From Desulfovibrio fairfieldensis (GTDB taxonomy: Bacteria; Desulfobacterota; Desulfovibrionia; Desulfovibrionales; Desulfovibrionaceae): DNA of 64,000 bases. The translations under genes and the position numbers were made by a program. The notes beneath the pieces are model-generated. The model was not told where the DNA came from and did not search any database. It saw nothing but the letters and a program-made list of their open reading frames with translations. Of this stretch, positions 8,924 through 17,659 are shown in pieces (within the stretch, counting starts at the first letter, position 1; each line of letters begins with the position of its first letter). The stretch covers positions 62,001 to 126,000 of the forward strand of contig NZ_CP014229.1 of NCBI RefSeq assembly GCF_001553605.1, in the 5' to 3' direction.

Positions 8924-9715
8924 CTAAATAAGGTAGTAGACGCCGGGCTGCGTGCCCAGATTGGGCTTGCGGCGAATACTGTAGTTGGCGGCCAGGGCCT
9001 GACGCACCGTTGAATTGGGATCTTCCAGATCGCCGAAGAGAATCTTGCCGCCCGAGGCTTCCACGCAGGCGGGCATCTGGCCCGCGGCCAGGCGCTCGGC
9101 GCAGAAGGTGCACTTTTCCACCACGCCGATCATGCGCGTGGGGAAGGTCGGGTTGGGCACGGGATCCGAAAGATACTTGCGCGGGTCCACAAAGTTGAAG
9201 GAACGCGCCCCGTACGGACACCCGGCCATGCAGAAGCGGCAGCCGATGCAGCGGTGGTAGTCCATGGCCACGATGCCGTCTTCCATTCTGTAAGTGGCCT
9301 GGGTGGGGCAGACGCGCACGCAGGGCGGATTGGTGCAGTGGTTGCACAGCAGCGGGTAGCTGGCCTGGCGCGTCTTGTCGTTGATGTGGGCGTTCATGTC
9401 GTCCGGGAAGACGTGGTCGTACTTGTCCAGCCAGAACCATTTGATGTTCTGGTTGCCGGGAATGTGCGGCACATTGTGGACCTTGTGGCAGGCTTCGATC
9501 AGCGGCTCGTAGTCTTCGGGGCTGCGGAAGAGGCGGGTGTCGATGACCATGGCCCAACGCTTGGCGGTCAGCGCATGCTCCCCTTTCTCATAACGGCCGG
9601 GCGCGATTTGGGCCCGCGCCGCGCCCGCCGTACCGGCAAGGCTTGCCATCCCGCTGCTCAGGGCAAAGGCCGAAAGCCCCGCCACTTTCAGAAAGCTTCT
9701 TCTGCTCGTGTTCAT
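8924..9715 (-). CDS. dsrO: DsrO, periplasmic iron-sulfur subunit of DsrMKJOP
   Basis: Tat-exported ferredoxin-type subunit of 263 residues. The signal begins MNTSRRSFLKVAG. Cysteine groups CNHCTNPPCVRVC, CIGCRFCMAGC and CTFCAERLAAGQMPAC bind 4Fe-4S clusters. I use the ATG at 9715 because the Tat signal starts there and its A overlaps the TAA of dsrJ (TAATG), which indicates translational coupling. It pairs with DsrP to pass electrons between periplasmic heme (DsrJ) and the quinone site. Confidence 0.94.
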   Translation of the reverse strand: MNTSRRSFLKVAGLSAFALSSGMASLAGTAGAARAQIAPGRYEKGEHALTAKRWAMVIDTRLFRSPEDYEPLIEACHKVHNVPHIPGNQNIKWFWLDKYDHVFPDDMNAHINDKTRQASYPLLCNHCTNPPCVRVCPTQATYRMEDGIVAMDYHRCIGCRFCMAGCPYGARSFNFVDPRKYLSDPVPNPTFPTRMIGVVEKCTFCAERLAAGQMPACVEASGGKILFGDLEDPNSTVRQALAANYSIRRKPNLGTQPGVYYLI

Positions 9716-10098
9716 TACTTGCCCTCCGTGGGAATAATGTGGCAAGTCCAGCAATAGGGATAGACGCTGTTGGCCACGTGGCACTTTTCGCAGAATTCCT
9801 TGTAGTTGTTGTGGCATTTCAGGCAGGTGTTCTGCAGGCTGATGACCCACTTCTTGCCGTCTTTGGCGGACACATAGATGCGGTTTTCCTTGCGCAGGGC
9901 CTCGTCGCGCCACTCGTTGAGCAGGCGCATATGCTGGGCGCGCATGAATTCCACGTCCTCGATGCAGTTCTTTTCATCCTTGGGCAGCACCACGTCGGTT
10001 TTCTTGTAGTCCTGTCCCAGATAGCTCACCCAGAAGGGAGAGCTGAACAGCACCACAAAAATGACGATGCCCGTGATCACAGCTTTGGCGTTATACAT
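9715..10098 (-). CDS. dsrJ: DsrJ, triheme cytochrome c of DsrMKJOP
   Basis: Periplasmic cytochrome of 127 residues anchored by one N-terminal helix (residues 7-28). It has three CxxCH heme sites: C92-LK-CH, C103-EK-CH and C116-WT-CH. A further cysteine, C45 in KNCIEDVEFMR, fits the conserved Cys known in DsrJ as an unusual axial heme ligand. It starts directly after dsrK, with no spacer, and its stop overlaps the dsrO start. Confidence 0.94.
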   Translation of the reverse strand: MYNAKAVITGIVIFVVLFSSPFWVSYLGQDYKKTDVVLPKDEKNCIEDVEFMRAQHMRLLNEWRDEALRKENRIYVSAKDGKKWVISLQNTCLKCHNNYKEFCEKCHVANSVYPYCWTCHIIPTEGK

Positions 10099-11760
10099 CT
10101 ATCGGCCCTCCCCCTGCGCCTCAGGCGCATCCGCCGGGCTTTCCTCCGGCTCGTCCTCCGCCACGTTGGGCAGCTCTTCCTGGCGCAGGTCCATGGTGCG
10201 CTTGATCTCGCCCTTCATGACCAGGGCGTTGCCCACCAGCTCGTGCAGGCCGCTCACGCTCACGCCGGGCGCCCAGTAGTCGGCCAGCGGCGGCAGCGTG
10301 GCGCGGTCGATGGCGCAGACGCAGGCCATGTGGTTGACGCCGTCTTTCTGCTGCACATAACGCAGGGCGTTGCCGCGCGGCATGCCGGAACGCATGCGCA
10401 GCTCCATGATTTCCTCGGTGTTCAGACCCGAACCCGCGCCGCAGCAGAAGGTCTGCTCGCGAATGGTGTTTTCGGGCATTTCCACGAAGTTGTTGCAGAC
10501 GTGCTTGAGCACGTAGCGCGGTTCGTCCAGCAGGCCCATGCCGCGCGCCGGGTTGCAGGAATCGTGGAAGGTGGTCACCAGATGGTCGTTGCGGTTCGGG
10601 TCGAGCTTGAGCTTGTTGTGGTAGATCAGGTCGGCCGTGAATTCCGCGATATGCACCATCTTGGTGGAGGTGGCGTTGCTGAACACCGTGCCGGTAATGG
10701 GCGACACCGGAATTTCCATGTTGGCCGGGGCCGGACCGTTGTAGGTGTCCATGTACTGGTTGATCACGCGCCACATATGGCCGCACTCGCCGCCCAGAAG
10801 CCATTTGACGTTCAGGCGCTCGGCCTCGGCGTACATCTTGGCGTTGAGCTTCTTGGCCATGTTGAAGGAGGTGAAGGAACCGAAGTTGCCGCCCTCCGAG
10901 GCGTAGGTGGACAGGGTGTAGTCCAGGTCCAGCTCGTGGAAGAGCAGGAGATAACCCATGAAGGTATAGATGCCGGGATCCGCGAACACGTCGCCCGAGG
11001 GGGTGATGAAGAGGATTTCGGCGTTCTTTTTGTTAAAGGGCGTCTTGGGGCGGATGCCGGTGACGGTTTCGCAGTCGTCGGCCAGCATTTCCACGATTTC
11101 CACAAAGGAATGGGGCTGGATGCCCAGGTGGTTGCCGGTGAAGCTGCAGTTTTTGACCGGGTCCATGATCCAGTGGATGCCCAGGCCCACCTCATGCAGC
11201 AGTTCGCGCACGATCATGGTGATTTCCGCCGTGTCGATGCCGTAGGGGCAGTACAGCGAGCAGCGGCGGCATTCCGTACACTGGTAGGCGTAGTAGAAGA
11301 GCTCCTTGACCACGCTCATGTCCCAGCCGCGCGCGCCCACCTTCTTGCCCAGAATCTTGCCGAGCATGGTGTAGTCGCGCCGGTAGAGGGAACGCAACAG
11401 CTCGGCGCGCAGCACGGGCATGTTTTTGGGGTCGTTGGTGCCCAGGAAGAAGTGGCACTTGTCCGCGCAGGCGCCGCAGCGCACGCAGATGTCCATGAAC
11501 AGCTTCAGCGAGCGGTGCTTCTCCAGCCGGTCGGCAAAGGCGTCACAGAGAATTTTTTCCCAATTCTCCGGCAGGTTCCAGTCCTCGGCGGCGGGGTCCC
11601 ACTCGTGAGGATTGGGCATGTGCAGGAGTTCCATGGTCTCTTTTTTGGCCGGATAGCAGAAGCTGCCCGGCATGAATTCAGGCTTGGTGTCGAGCCAGCT
11701 TTTGTCCGGAAAGGCCGGGCGGCTGGCGACGAGCATTTGCGGCGTAGGTAACTTTGCCAT
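10099..11760 (-). CDS. dsrK: DsrK, HdrD-like iron-sulfur catalytic subunit
   Basis: Cytoplasmic subunit of 553 residues, related to the heterodisulfide reductase subunit HdrD. Two 4Fe-4S motifs are visible (CVRCGACADKC near residue 90 and CTECRRCSLYC near 160). The C-terminal cysteine-rich CCG region (DSCNPARG, FCCGAGSG) should carry the special active-site cluster. In the DsrMKJOP model it reduces the DsrC trisulfide or disulfide with electrons from DsrM. It lies 12 bp after dsrM. Confidence 0.95.
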   Translation of the reverse strand: MAKLPTPQMLVASRPAFPDKSWLDTKPEFMPGSFCYPAKKETMELLHMPNPHEWDPAAEDWNLPENWEKILCDAFADRLEKHRSLKLFMDICVRCGACADKCHFFLGTNDPKNMPVLRAELLRSLYRRDYTMLGKILGKKVGARGWDMSVVKELFYYAYQCTECRRCSLYCPYGIDTAEITMIVRELLHEVGLGIHWIMDPVKNCSFTGNHLGIQPHSFVEIVEMLADDCETVTGIRPKTPFNKKNAEILFITPSGDVFADPGIYTFMGYLLLFHELDLDYTLSTYASEGGNFGSFTSFNMAKKLNAKMYAEAERLNVKWLLGGECGHMWRVINQYMDTYNGPAPANMEIPVSPITGTVFSNATSTKMVHIAEFTADLIYHNKLKLDPNRNDHLVTTFHDSCNPARGMGLLDEPRYVLKHVCNNFVEMPENTIREQTFCCGAGSGLNTEEIMELRMRSGMPRGNALRYVQQKDGVNHMACVCAIDRATLPPLADYWAPGVSVSGLHELVGNALVMKGEIKRTMDLRQEELPNVAEDEPEESPADAPEAQGEGR

Positions 11761-11772
11761 GATGACGACTCC

Positions 11773-12792
11773 TTACTCGGCGGCCTTTTCGGGTTGCTTA
11801 TCCAGCGGCAGGCCGGCTTCGGCCATGGCTTCGCGGTAGGTATCCTCGTACTCGGGGTAGGTGAAGTACTGCTTGGGCGGATTCCAGGGGTTGATGTGGC
11901 GCACCCGGCGGGAATTGTTGGCCTGGTTGCGCGTGGGGCTGAAGAACACGCCGGGCATGTGCACGAGTTTGGAGAAGGGGAAGTAGATCAGCAGCACGCT
12001 GACCAGGGTCAGGTGCACGAAGAACAGGGCGTTGATGCCTGTGGCCGCCACGGGCGCGAAGTGCGTGAGGCCCATGACGAAGATCTTGACCTCGGCGATT
12101 TCGGTTTTATCAAAATAACGCAGGCAGAGGCCCGTGCCCACGATGCCGATGAGCAGCCAGAGCGGGAAGTAGTCGTTGAGCAGGGAGAGATAGCGCAGGC
12201 GGTGATTGAAAATGCGGCGGCACAGCAGGAAAAGCAGGGCCACCAGCACCAGGCCGCCGGTCCAGTAGAAGCGCGGCGAACCGACCTGCATGATCCCGTC
12301 GATGGATTCCAGGAAGGTGATACAGGACGGCACGGGCTCGATGAAGAAGCGGAAGTGCCGGATAAAGATCAACAGGAAACAGTAGTGGAAGAGCAGGGCG
12401 AAACACCACAACCACTTGGAGGAATAGTAGACGCTGCGCGGCCCGTTGCTGATCGGGTCATTTTCGCGCACGTCCGCCAGGGAGTTGCGGAACAGGGAAC
12501 GGAAGAAAAAGACTTCCAGGAACATCCGCTTTACAACGCCCCAGGTGGTGCTGGGGCAGTCGATCTTGTTCTGCTTGATGAAATCAAGCGATTGCTCCTG
12601 CCCGCCGGTGGTGGGGATGCAGAAGGGCACGGGCGATTTGGCCCAGTACACCATGCGCCAGACCATCCCGGCGATGAAGACGACTACCGCCACATAAGGC
12701 AGCGCCACGCCGAACAGAGGGGCGAGTCCCGCGCTCGCTCCCGCCCAGGCGATGGCCCCTATGAGCAGCACCAGCAGTAATGATGAGAACAT
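11773..12792 (-). CDS. dsrM: DsrM, NarI-like cytochrome b subunit
   Basis: Membrane cytochrome b of 339 residues, the quinol-oxidising partner of DsrK, related to NarI/HdrE. Several helices carry candidate heme-ligand histidines (LLFHYCFLLIFIRHFRFF, GLTHFAPV, FFVHLTL). It is the first gene of the five-gene block, with GAGG upstream of the ATG. About 290 bp separate it from the RsbRD-type gene upstream, so it may have its own promoter or share the one at 13643-13671. Confidence 0.95.
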   Translation of the reverse strand: MFSSLLLVLLIGAIAWAGASAGLAPLFGVALPYVAVVVFIAGMVWRMVYWAKSPVPFCIPTTGGQEQSLDFIKQNKIDCPSTTWGVVKRMFLEVFFFRSLFRNSLADVRENDPISNGPRSVYYSSKWLWCFALLFHYCFLLIFIRHFRFFIEPVPSCITFLESIDGIMQVGSPRFYWTGGLVLVALLFLLCRRIFNHRLRYLSLLNDYFPLWLLIGIVGTGLCLRYFDKTEIAEVKIFVMGLTHFAPVAATGINALFFVHLTLVSVLLIYFPFSKLVHMPGVFFSPTRNQANNSRRVRHINPWNPPKQYFTYPEYEDTYREAMAEAGLPLDKQPEKAAE

Positions 12793-13081
12793 TCCCTACC
12801 TCGCTTGACTACAAGTTATCCTGAAACCGCCCGGCGGATTCCGGCCGGGGATTTCAGGAAGATCGTTGCGTCCCACACGCCTGTGGGCCTTGCCGTCCGC
12901 GTGTTTTTGCCGGGGCTTGTCCGGCGGCGTGCGCCGCCCCGGATCGGGTTTTCCCGTGCCGCGCGCGTGGCTTTTCAGGGTGCCCGGCGGGCCGTCGCCG
13001 ACCGCCGTTCCACAGTAAAAAGCCGGCCGTGGACACTGTCCGCCGCCGCGCTTCGGCATCAGGCCGCCTCCCGCCGCCGCG

Positions 13082-13606
13082 TCAACGCGCGCCGGACGGG
13101 CCTTCCTCCAATGTCTGCGCCCAGCGCGCCAGTTGGGCGTACTGGTTGCGGATTTCCTTGATGCGCGACTCCGCCAGCGTTTCGCGGGCCGCGGTATAGA
13201 TGTCGAAGGCCAGCAACGCCAAGCTGTCCAGGCGGGATTCAGCCGTGAGATAGGCGTCAAGCTCCCCCTGTTCGGCCAGCTCGGGCAAAATGCGCTCCCG
13301 CAGAAGGGGCTTCATCAGGTAAAAAACCCCCAGGCCCTGGCTCGGCGTGAAGGTCTGCACGGCGCGCAGCTTCACGAAGCGTTCCAGCGCGTTTTTGACC
13401 GTGGCCACCTCCACCTCTTCTCCGGCCACGGCGTCGTACAGCGTTCCCGCCGCCTCCTTGGTCATATTTGCCACGGGATTGCCGAAAGCGTCCTGCTTGG
13501 TGCGCAGGAATCCGGTGGTCTCAAAGGGATAGGTGGAGTACACCGCCTCTGTCCAGAGGCGGACCACATCATTTTTCCGGCTGCGAAAAATTTCTTGTGC
13601 GTTCAT
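13082..13606 (-). CDS. RsbRD N-terminal-domain protein, possible dsr regulator
   Basis: All-helical protein of 174 residues resembling the N-terminal sensory domain of RsbR/RsbRD-type stressosome proteins, but with no STAS domain attached. It has no signal peptide or membrane helix, so it should be cytoplasmic. It is the first gene after a strong sigma-70-like promoter and lies on the same strand, upstream of dsrM. That position suggests a sensor or regulator tied to sulfate respiration (inference). I prefer the ATG at 13606 because a TTG at 13627 would sit within about 10 bases of the likely transcription start. Confidence 0.65.
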   Translation of the reverse strand: MNAQEIFRSRKNDVVRLWTEAVYSTYPFETTGFLRTKQDAFGNPVANMTKEAAGTLYDAVAGEEVEVATVKNALERFVKLRAVQTFTPSQGLGVFYLMKPLLRERILPELAEQGELDAYLTAESRLDSLALLAFDIYTAARETLAESRIKEIRNQYAQLARWAQTLEEGPSGAR

Positions 13607-13642
13607 GAATTCCAGCCAAACGGCCAAGTATATAGATTCCTC

Positions 13643-13671
13643 ATATAAGGGGGAAGGGCAAAGCGCGTCAA
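13643..13671 (-). promoter_or_regulatory. Sigma-70-like promoter upstream of the RsbRD-dsrMKJOP block
   Basis: On the minus strand, TTGACG (13671-13666) and TTATAT (13648-13643) are separated by 17 bases. Transcription would start near 13636, about 30 bases before the ATG at 13606. This is the best promoter match in front of the dsr block. Confidence 0.6.
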
Positions 13672-13931
13672 GCCCTTTCGGTCATTTCACGCACTGTTCC
13701 CGGCCCCGGAGCCTCGGGCAAGCATACGTCGCTTTTGGCAAAACAAGCCGGGAGCGGACGCGTTGCATGCCGTGAAAAATTTTGCCCGTCAAGAGGCATG
13801 CCGGAAGATTTAGGATTGTGAATTTTTATACAAGATGGACACAAGCCTAAGAAGAAAGAAAACGGACGGCTAAAAAAAGAGCATGAAGCATGCCCCGTGC
13901 GAAGGCATGAAGGCTCAAGTGCAATCAGGCC

Positions 13932-14061
13932 CTAGAGCGTTTTGATATTGAAAATATCTCAACGCCCTGTGCGGATTTTTCATGAAAATCCGCACCGCGA
14001 AATTATCGCAAGGCGAATTTACTTCGCCGTTAAGCGATAATTTCAAGCGCAAAATGCTCTA
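13932..14061. repeat. 130-bp three-stem palindromic element with TA ends
   Basis: Outer arms TAGAGCGTTTTG (from 13932) and CAAAATGCTCTA (to 14061) pair. Inside are two strong stems: TGCGGATTTT with AAAATCCGCA, and AATTATCGC...GGCGAA with TTCGCC...GCGATAATT. Both ends are TA, and the right TA is shared with the next element at 14062. It lies upstream of the dsr promoter and has no coding potential. Confidence 0.75.
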
Positions 14062-14206
14062 GGGTCTGTTAACACTATAGAATTTTTGTTCGCCTGCAAG
14101 GAAGATAAACCTGCTTTGAGGGAGTGTACTCTTCTGGTACTCGACCGAAAAAGCAGGTGAAATCTGACGCGGCAGGAGGGCAAAAAGGCATAGCGTTAAC
14201 AGGCCC
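14062..14206. mobile_element. 145-bp TA-flanked MITE, copy 1 (GGGCCTGTTAAC ends)
   Basis: Left end GGGTCTGTTAACACTAT and right end (reverse strand) GGGCCTGTTAACGCTAT are imperfect terminal inverted repeats of about 26 bp that run on to TTTTTG. TA dinucleotides flank both sides (14060-14061 and 14207-14208). The right TA is part of the TAG stop of the VKOR-like gene. A longer relative lies at 40679-40987. No transposase is present, so it would be non-autonomous. Confidence 0.75.
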
Positions 14207-15249
14207 TAGGGGCAGGGGGTCGGGCCTCCGCACTGCCCCGCCACCTGCGGGTCCAGAGGCAGACCGGCGTCCTGACCGGCCTGACCTGTCGGGTCGGCTT
14301 GGTCGGACGGGGGCAGGACGGGAGACTGCGCCGCCGGAACGCCAGGTCGGCCTTCCGTCTGGTCGGAAACGGAACCGGGGGATTGGCGCTGTCTGCGCTC
14401 CTGCTGCTTGACCAGCATGCCGGGCAGGCCGTGATATTCAAAGAAGGGCACGGTCTGCGCCCCGGCGGAAAAGACATGGGCCTTGTTGCGCAGCATCTTG
14501 AAACGCAGCCAGAGCAGATCGGGGCTCAAGGACGCGAGCCCGCGCGGCACGGCCACGTTCTGGGACTGGGCCAGCGCCTCGGCCAGATTCATGCCCGCGT
14601 CCAGCAGGCGGCGCATCTGGGCCACCTTGTACACATCATTGTCGTTTTCGGCCAGGGGATAGAAAGCCACGTCCACATGGCCGGACAGGATGTTGATGCC
14701 CTCGCGGCAGCTCGGGCAGGAGGGGGAGAAGAACATGCGTACCGTGGCTTCGTCACCGGCCCCCATGATGGGCCAGACCTCGGTCTGCGAGCGGGCCACG
14801 GCCCCCACGTTGACGGTAAACAGCAACACCCAGATCCAGAGCAGCACGGAGCGGCGGCCATGGCTGTCGCGCCCGCGCGCCTGCGCCGGTTCGGCCTGCC
14901 GGAAGCCCAGATAGCTCAGGGCGAAGAACACGGCCACCACCAGGCAGCTCACGCAGGGCGCGGTCAGGGCCATGAGCAACAGCAGGCAGATATCGCCCAA
15001 AAGGGCCAGTCCGGCCAGAAGACGCCCCGCGGCGGCGGCCCCCAGCAGGGCCAGCAAGGCCAGCAGGGCGAAGGTCCCCGTGCCCAGCCACCAGAGCGAA
15101 ACGCCGCCCACGGTGAAGTCCTGATACAGGGAACAACCGGCGGTCACGCAGAAATTGACGTCATTGCCGAAGGCGCTCCAGACGCAGAAGGCCGCTGCCA
15201 GCAGCGTGACGCACAATGAGCCGGTGAGTATCTCGCGGGATCGCTTCAT
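14206..15249 (-). CDS. VKOR-like membrane thiol oxidoreductase with thioredoxin-like domain
   Basis: Protein of 347 residues. The N-terminal half has four to five hydrophobic helices with the vitamin K epoxide reductase cysteine pattern (CVTAGC in the loop, then APCVSC inside a helix). The C-terminal half is periplasmic, with a CPSC motif in FFSPSCPSCREG, thioredoxin/DsbA style. This suggests quinone-linked disulfide formation in the periplasm. The extreme C-terminus is a Gln/Pro-rich tail ending against a MITE that supplies the G of the TAG stop. The start at MKRSREIL gives a normal membrane N-terminus; the open frame extends 40 codons further upstream without family support. Confidence 0.7.
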   Translation of the reverse strand: MKRSREILTGSLCVTLLAAAFCVWSAFGNDVNFCVTAGCSLYQDFTVGGVSLWWLGTGTFALLALLALLGAAAAGRLLAGLALLGDICLLLLMALTAPCVSCLVVAVFFALSYLGFRQAEPAQARGRDSHGRRSVLLWIWVLLFTVNVGAVARSQTEVWPIMGAGDEATVRMFFSPSCPSCREGINILSGHVDVAFYPLAENDNDVYKVAQMRRLLDAGMNLAEALAQSQNVAVPRGLASLSPDLLWLRFKMLRNKAHVFSAGAQTVPFFEYHGLPGMLVKQQERRQRQSPGSVSDQTEGRPGVPAAQSPVLPPSDQADPTGQAGQDAGLPLDPQVAGQCGGPTPCP

Positions 15250-15649
15250 GAAACACCTGTGGGTATGGCTGTGCGGCGCGGACGTGTCGCGCCGATGTTG
15301 TCGGGATTGCTCCGCCGGAGTGATCTGGGACGTGCCGCTGAGAGAATCGGGGCCACAAAAGTACAACATCTATAGGCTGTTTTTTACTTTTCGTAAAGCG
15401 CGGGGGCTTTCGGCGGCGGAGCAGGCGCATCAGGGAGCACGGCCTGTGCAAACGCTCAACCCGCGGATGCGCTTGCTTCGCATTCAGCGGGGCACATGTC
15501 ACCGGGCGGCACCGGCGGCATCGGATGGCAAAGGTCGAAGGACGGCTCTTCCGGGGACTTGCCTTGGTCCGGTCCCGCGGCTTATTGAGAAAGAGCGTGC
15601 CGCGCCTTGTGCGCGGGAAACGGCTTTTCTCCTTTCGCGGAGGCCCGCC
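15250..15649. other. Divergent intergenic region
   Basis: About 400 bp between the minus-strand VKOR-like gene and the plus-strand TauE-like gene. It should hold both promoters. An AT-rich stretch near 15360-15400 (TATAGGCTGTTTTTTAC) is the most promoter-like part. I see no gene and no known riboswitch. Confidence 0.4.
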
Positions 15650-16399
15650 ATGCCCCTTACGCCCCTGGAATTGAGCTGCGCCGCCCTGGCCGTGTTCTGC
15701 GCCGGCCTGGTCCGGGGCGCCACAGGTTTCGGCTTTTCCATGATCTGCATTGTGCTGCTGACCCTGCTGCTGCCCCCGGCGCACATCGCGCCGGTGATCG
15801 TGCTCTGGGAGATCGCGGCCAGTGCCGGGCATTTGCCCTTTGTCTACAAGGAAGCGGATTGGAAAGCCCTGCGCCATCTGGCGCTGGGCGTGGCCTTGGG
15901 CACGCCGCCGGGCGCGTACTGTTTGGCCTCGGTGCCCGCCGCGCCGATGACCGCGGTCATCAATACGGTCGTGCTGGTCCTGACGGGCATGCTTTTTTTC
16001 GGCTTCAAGCTGCGGCAGCGGCCGGGCCGCTGGGGAGCCTGCGGGGTGGGCGCGCTCACCGGGCTGATCAACGGCGCGTCGGCCAACGGCGGGCCGCCGG
16101 TCATTCTCTTTTTCCTGTCCGGCCCTTCCAGCGCGGCGGTGAGCCGCGCTTCGCTCATCGCTTTTTTCCTGTTCACCGACGTGCTGGCTGCCTTGGTGTA
16201 TTGGGGCTACGGCCTGATGACCGGCCAGGTTTTCCTGCTGGCCGCCGTGATGCTGCCCTGCGTGGGCCTGGGCATCTGGCTGGGCTCGCGCTGGTTCCGG
16301 CGCGTGGACGAGGTCCGCTTCCGGCGCGTGGTGCTGGCCCTGCTCCTGCTCATAAGCCTGGCGGGCCTACTGCCGTCCCTGATCAGCATCACGGGCTGA
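15650..16399 (+). CDS. TauE/SafE-family membrane transporter
   Basis: Inner-membrane protein of 249 residues with about eight helices in the two-repeat pattern of the TauE/SafE (DUF81) family. These export sulfite, sulfoacetate or related anions. The N-terminal repeat has GLVRGATGFGFSM, and the second repeat has GLINGASANGGPPVILFFL, both typical. ATG at 15650 follows CGGAGG; the longer upstream reading frame has no family support. The substrate is unknown. In a sulfate reducer a sulfite or sulfonate role is plausible, but that is inference. Confidence 0.8.
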   Translation: MPLTPLELSCAALAVFCAGLVRGATGFGFSMICIVLLTLLLPPAHIAPVIVLWEIAASAGHLPFVYKEADWKALRHLALGVALGTPPGAYCLASVPAAPMTAVINTVVLVLTGMLFFGFKLRQRPGRWGACGVGALTGLINGASANGGPPVILFFLSGPSSAAVSRASLIAFFLFTDVLAALVYWGYGLMTGQVFLLAAVMLPCVGLGIWLGSRWFRRVDEVRFRRVVLALLLLISLAGLLPSLISITG

Positions 16400-16445
16400 G
16401 CGCTTCGGAAAGCGCTTGTCCTTTGCTGCCATGCGGGGCACACTG

Positions 16446-16854
16446 TCTGGAGTCTGTCGTCATGAGCGTCTCTTGGGTTATCTCCGTGTCGAACATCGCC
16501 TTTTATTCCGGTCGCGCCAGCCGTTCACAGCACTGCTGTGTTGATTTAGCTGCAGCCGCAAAGAGGCGTACAGATAAGGACAGCAACGATACGGATAGCG
16601 ACTGTGATTTCGATGAGAGAAGTTTTGTGTAACTCATTGCAGCCTTCATCCGTAGCCAGAGTTGTTGTCTTTATTCGTACGGCCCACAAGTTCGCCTACG
16701 GCTAAAGCTTCTTCGTCTTAACGGCTGAGGCAAGAGTATACTCCCTGCATGCTTTAGCCGTTATGCGAGGAACGCGCATTACGGATAAAGACAGCAGTGC
16801 TAAAAGGCTCGTTCTCCTTGATATAACACGAAAATCCATCTCGTGACGACAGCC
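16446..16854. repeat. Composite intergenic repeat region
   Basis: No gene. The block CTGTCGTCATGAGCGTCTCT to about 16555 matches, inverted, the element at 55493-55706 (shared CTTTTATTCCGGTCGCG, AGCCGTTCACAGC and CTGCTGTGTTG). The block 16664-16738 (GTTGTCTTTATTCGTACGG, CACAAGTTCGCCTACGGCT) matches 40813-40886 inside another element. The region therefore looks like a patchwork of dispersed repeat modules. Confidence 0.7.
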
Positions 16855-17141
16855 TCTAGGGCAAATTCAAAGTGAAATTGCTCTAACGCCGCACACGGTG
16901 CGGCGCGCCGCGAAGACCGACCCGACGGGCGGCCCGTAGGGCCGTGCCTGTAGCCCAAAGGGCGTACAGGCATCGAGAGCAACGCGGCGTGGATTCCGGC
17001 GAAGCGACCGAAGGCAGTCCGAAGGGCTGTCCACGTTGGCGACAACGGAGCCATACGGGGATCGGCAGCAACGATAACCGTGTTTTTCGCCAGAATGCGA
17101 ACTTTGAAATTTGTAACATTGCAAAGTTAATCTGCTTTAGA
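16855..17141. repeat. TA-flanked palindromic element, long copy (ACTTTGAAATT ends)
   Basis: Left end TAGGGCAAATTCAAAG and right end CAAAGTTAATCTGCTTTA form imperfect inverted repeats, with TA at both borders. Internal blocks CGCCGCACACGGTGCGGCGCG and GTACAGGCATCGAGAGCAACGC recur, inverted, at 56741-56883. The block GCGTGGATTCCGGCGAA recurs at 19974-20102. Confidence 0.7.
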
Positions 17142-17185
17142 TCAAGCGGGATCGGCCGCCTGAACTTTTGTCCGGAGAGAGTGCC

Positions 17186-17437
17186 ATGTGGAAGAACGTT
17201 ATTCTGTTGGGGGCCTTCGCTTTTCTGCTCTGCGCCTGCGGCGGCGCGCGCAATGCCAAACTGCCTGACGGCAGCGAAGGCTATTCCATCAACTGCAACG
17301 GCACGGACAACGACTGGGCCGACTGCTACAACCAGGCGGCGGACAAGTGCGACGGCCCGTACGAGATCGTCAGCACCAATACCGTGGGAGTGGGCAATAC
17401 GCCCATGCGCAATATCATTGTGAAGTGCAAGAAATAG
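17186..17437 (+). CDS. Small lipoprotein of unknown function
   Basis: Predicted lipoprotein of 83 residues. A lipobox (LLCAC, modified Cys about residue 16) ends a short signal peptide. The mature part is Cys-rich, with the pattern GYSINCNGTDNDWADCYNQAADKC and a final VKCKK. This resembles small envelope lipoproteins of unknown function in other Proteobacteria that share the W-x-x-CY-x-x-A-x-x-x-C pattern. ATG at 17186 follows GGAGAGAG. It stands alone between repeat elements. Confidence 0.65.
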   Translation: MWKNVILLGAFAFLLCACGGARNAKLPDGSEGYSINCNGTDNDWADCYNQAADKCDGPYEIVSTNTVGVGNTPMRNIIVKCKK

Positions 17438-17659
17438 AGCGCGTTTCCGGCCGTGGTTGCGTATCGCCTTAACGGTCGCTTCAGAGCCTGGAGCGGATTA
17501 ACGTTAAATGCCGCGCATTCCAAAGTTAAAGATACGCTTACTCCGCCGCTTCGCTATGCTGTCCGCGCCCGTAAAGCTCAAGGACTCGCTAACGGGAGAG
17601 GCAACAGCGCAAATAAGTTGCGCTTACGGCTTCGTAGCGAGGCGCTCTCGCAGTCTCGG

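Noticed and set aside
9643-11751. 702-aa plus-strand open frame across dsrJ and dsrK
   Set aside because: Antisense shadow of conserved dsr genes with a low-complexity translation.
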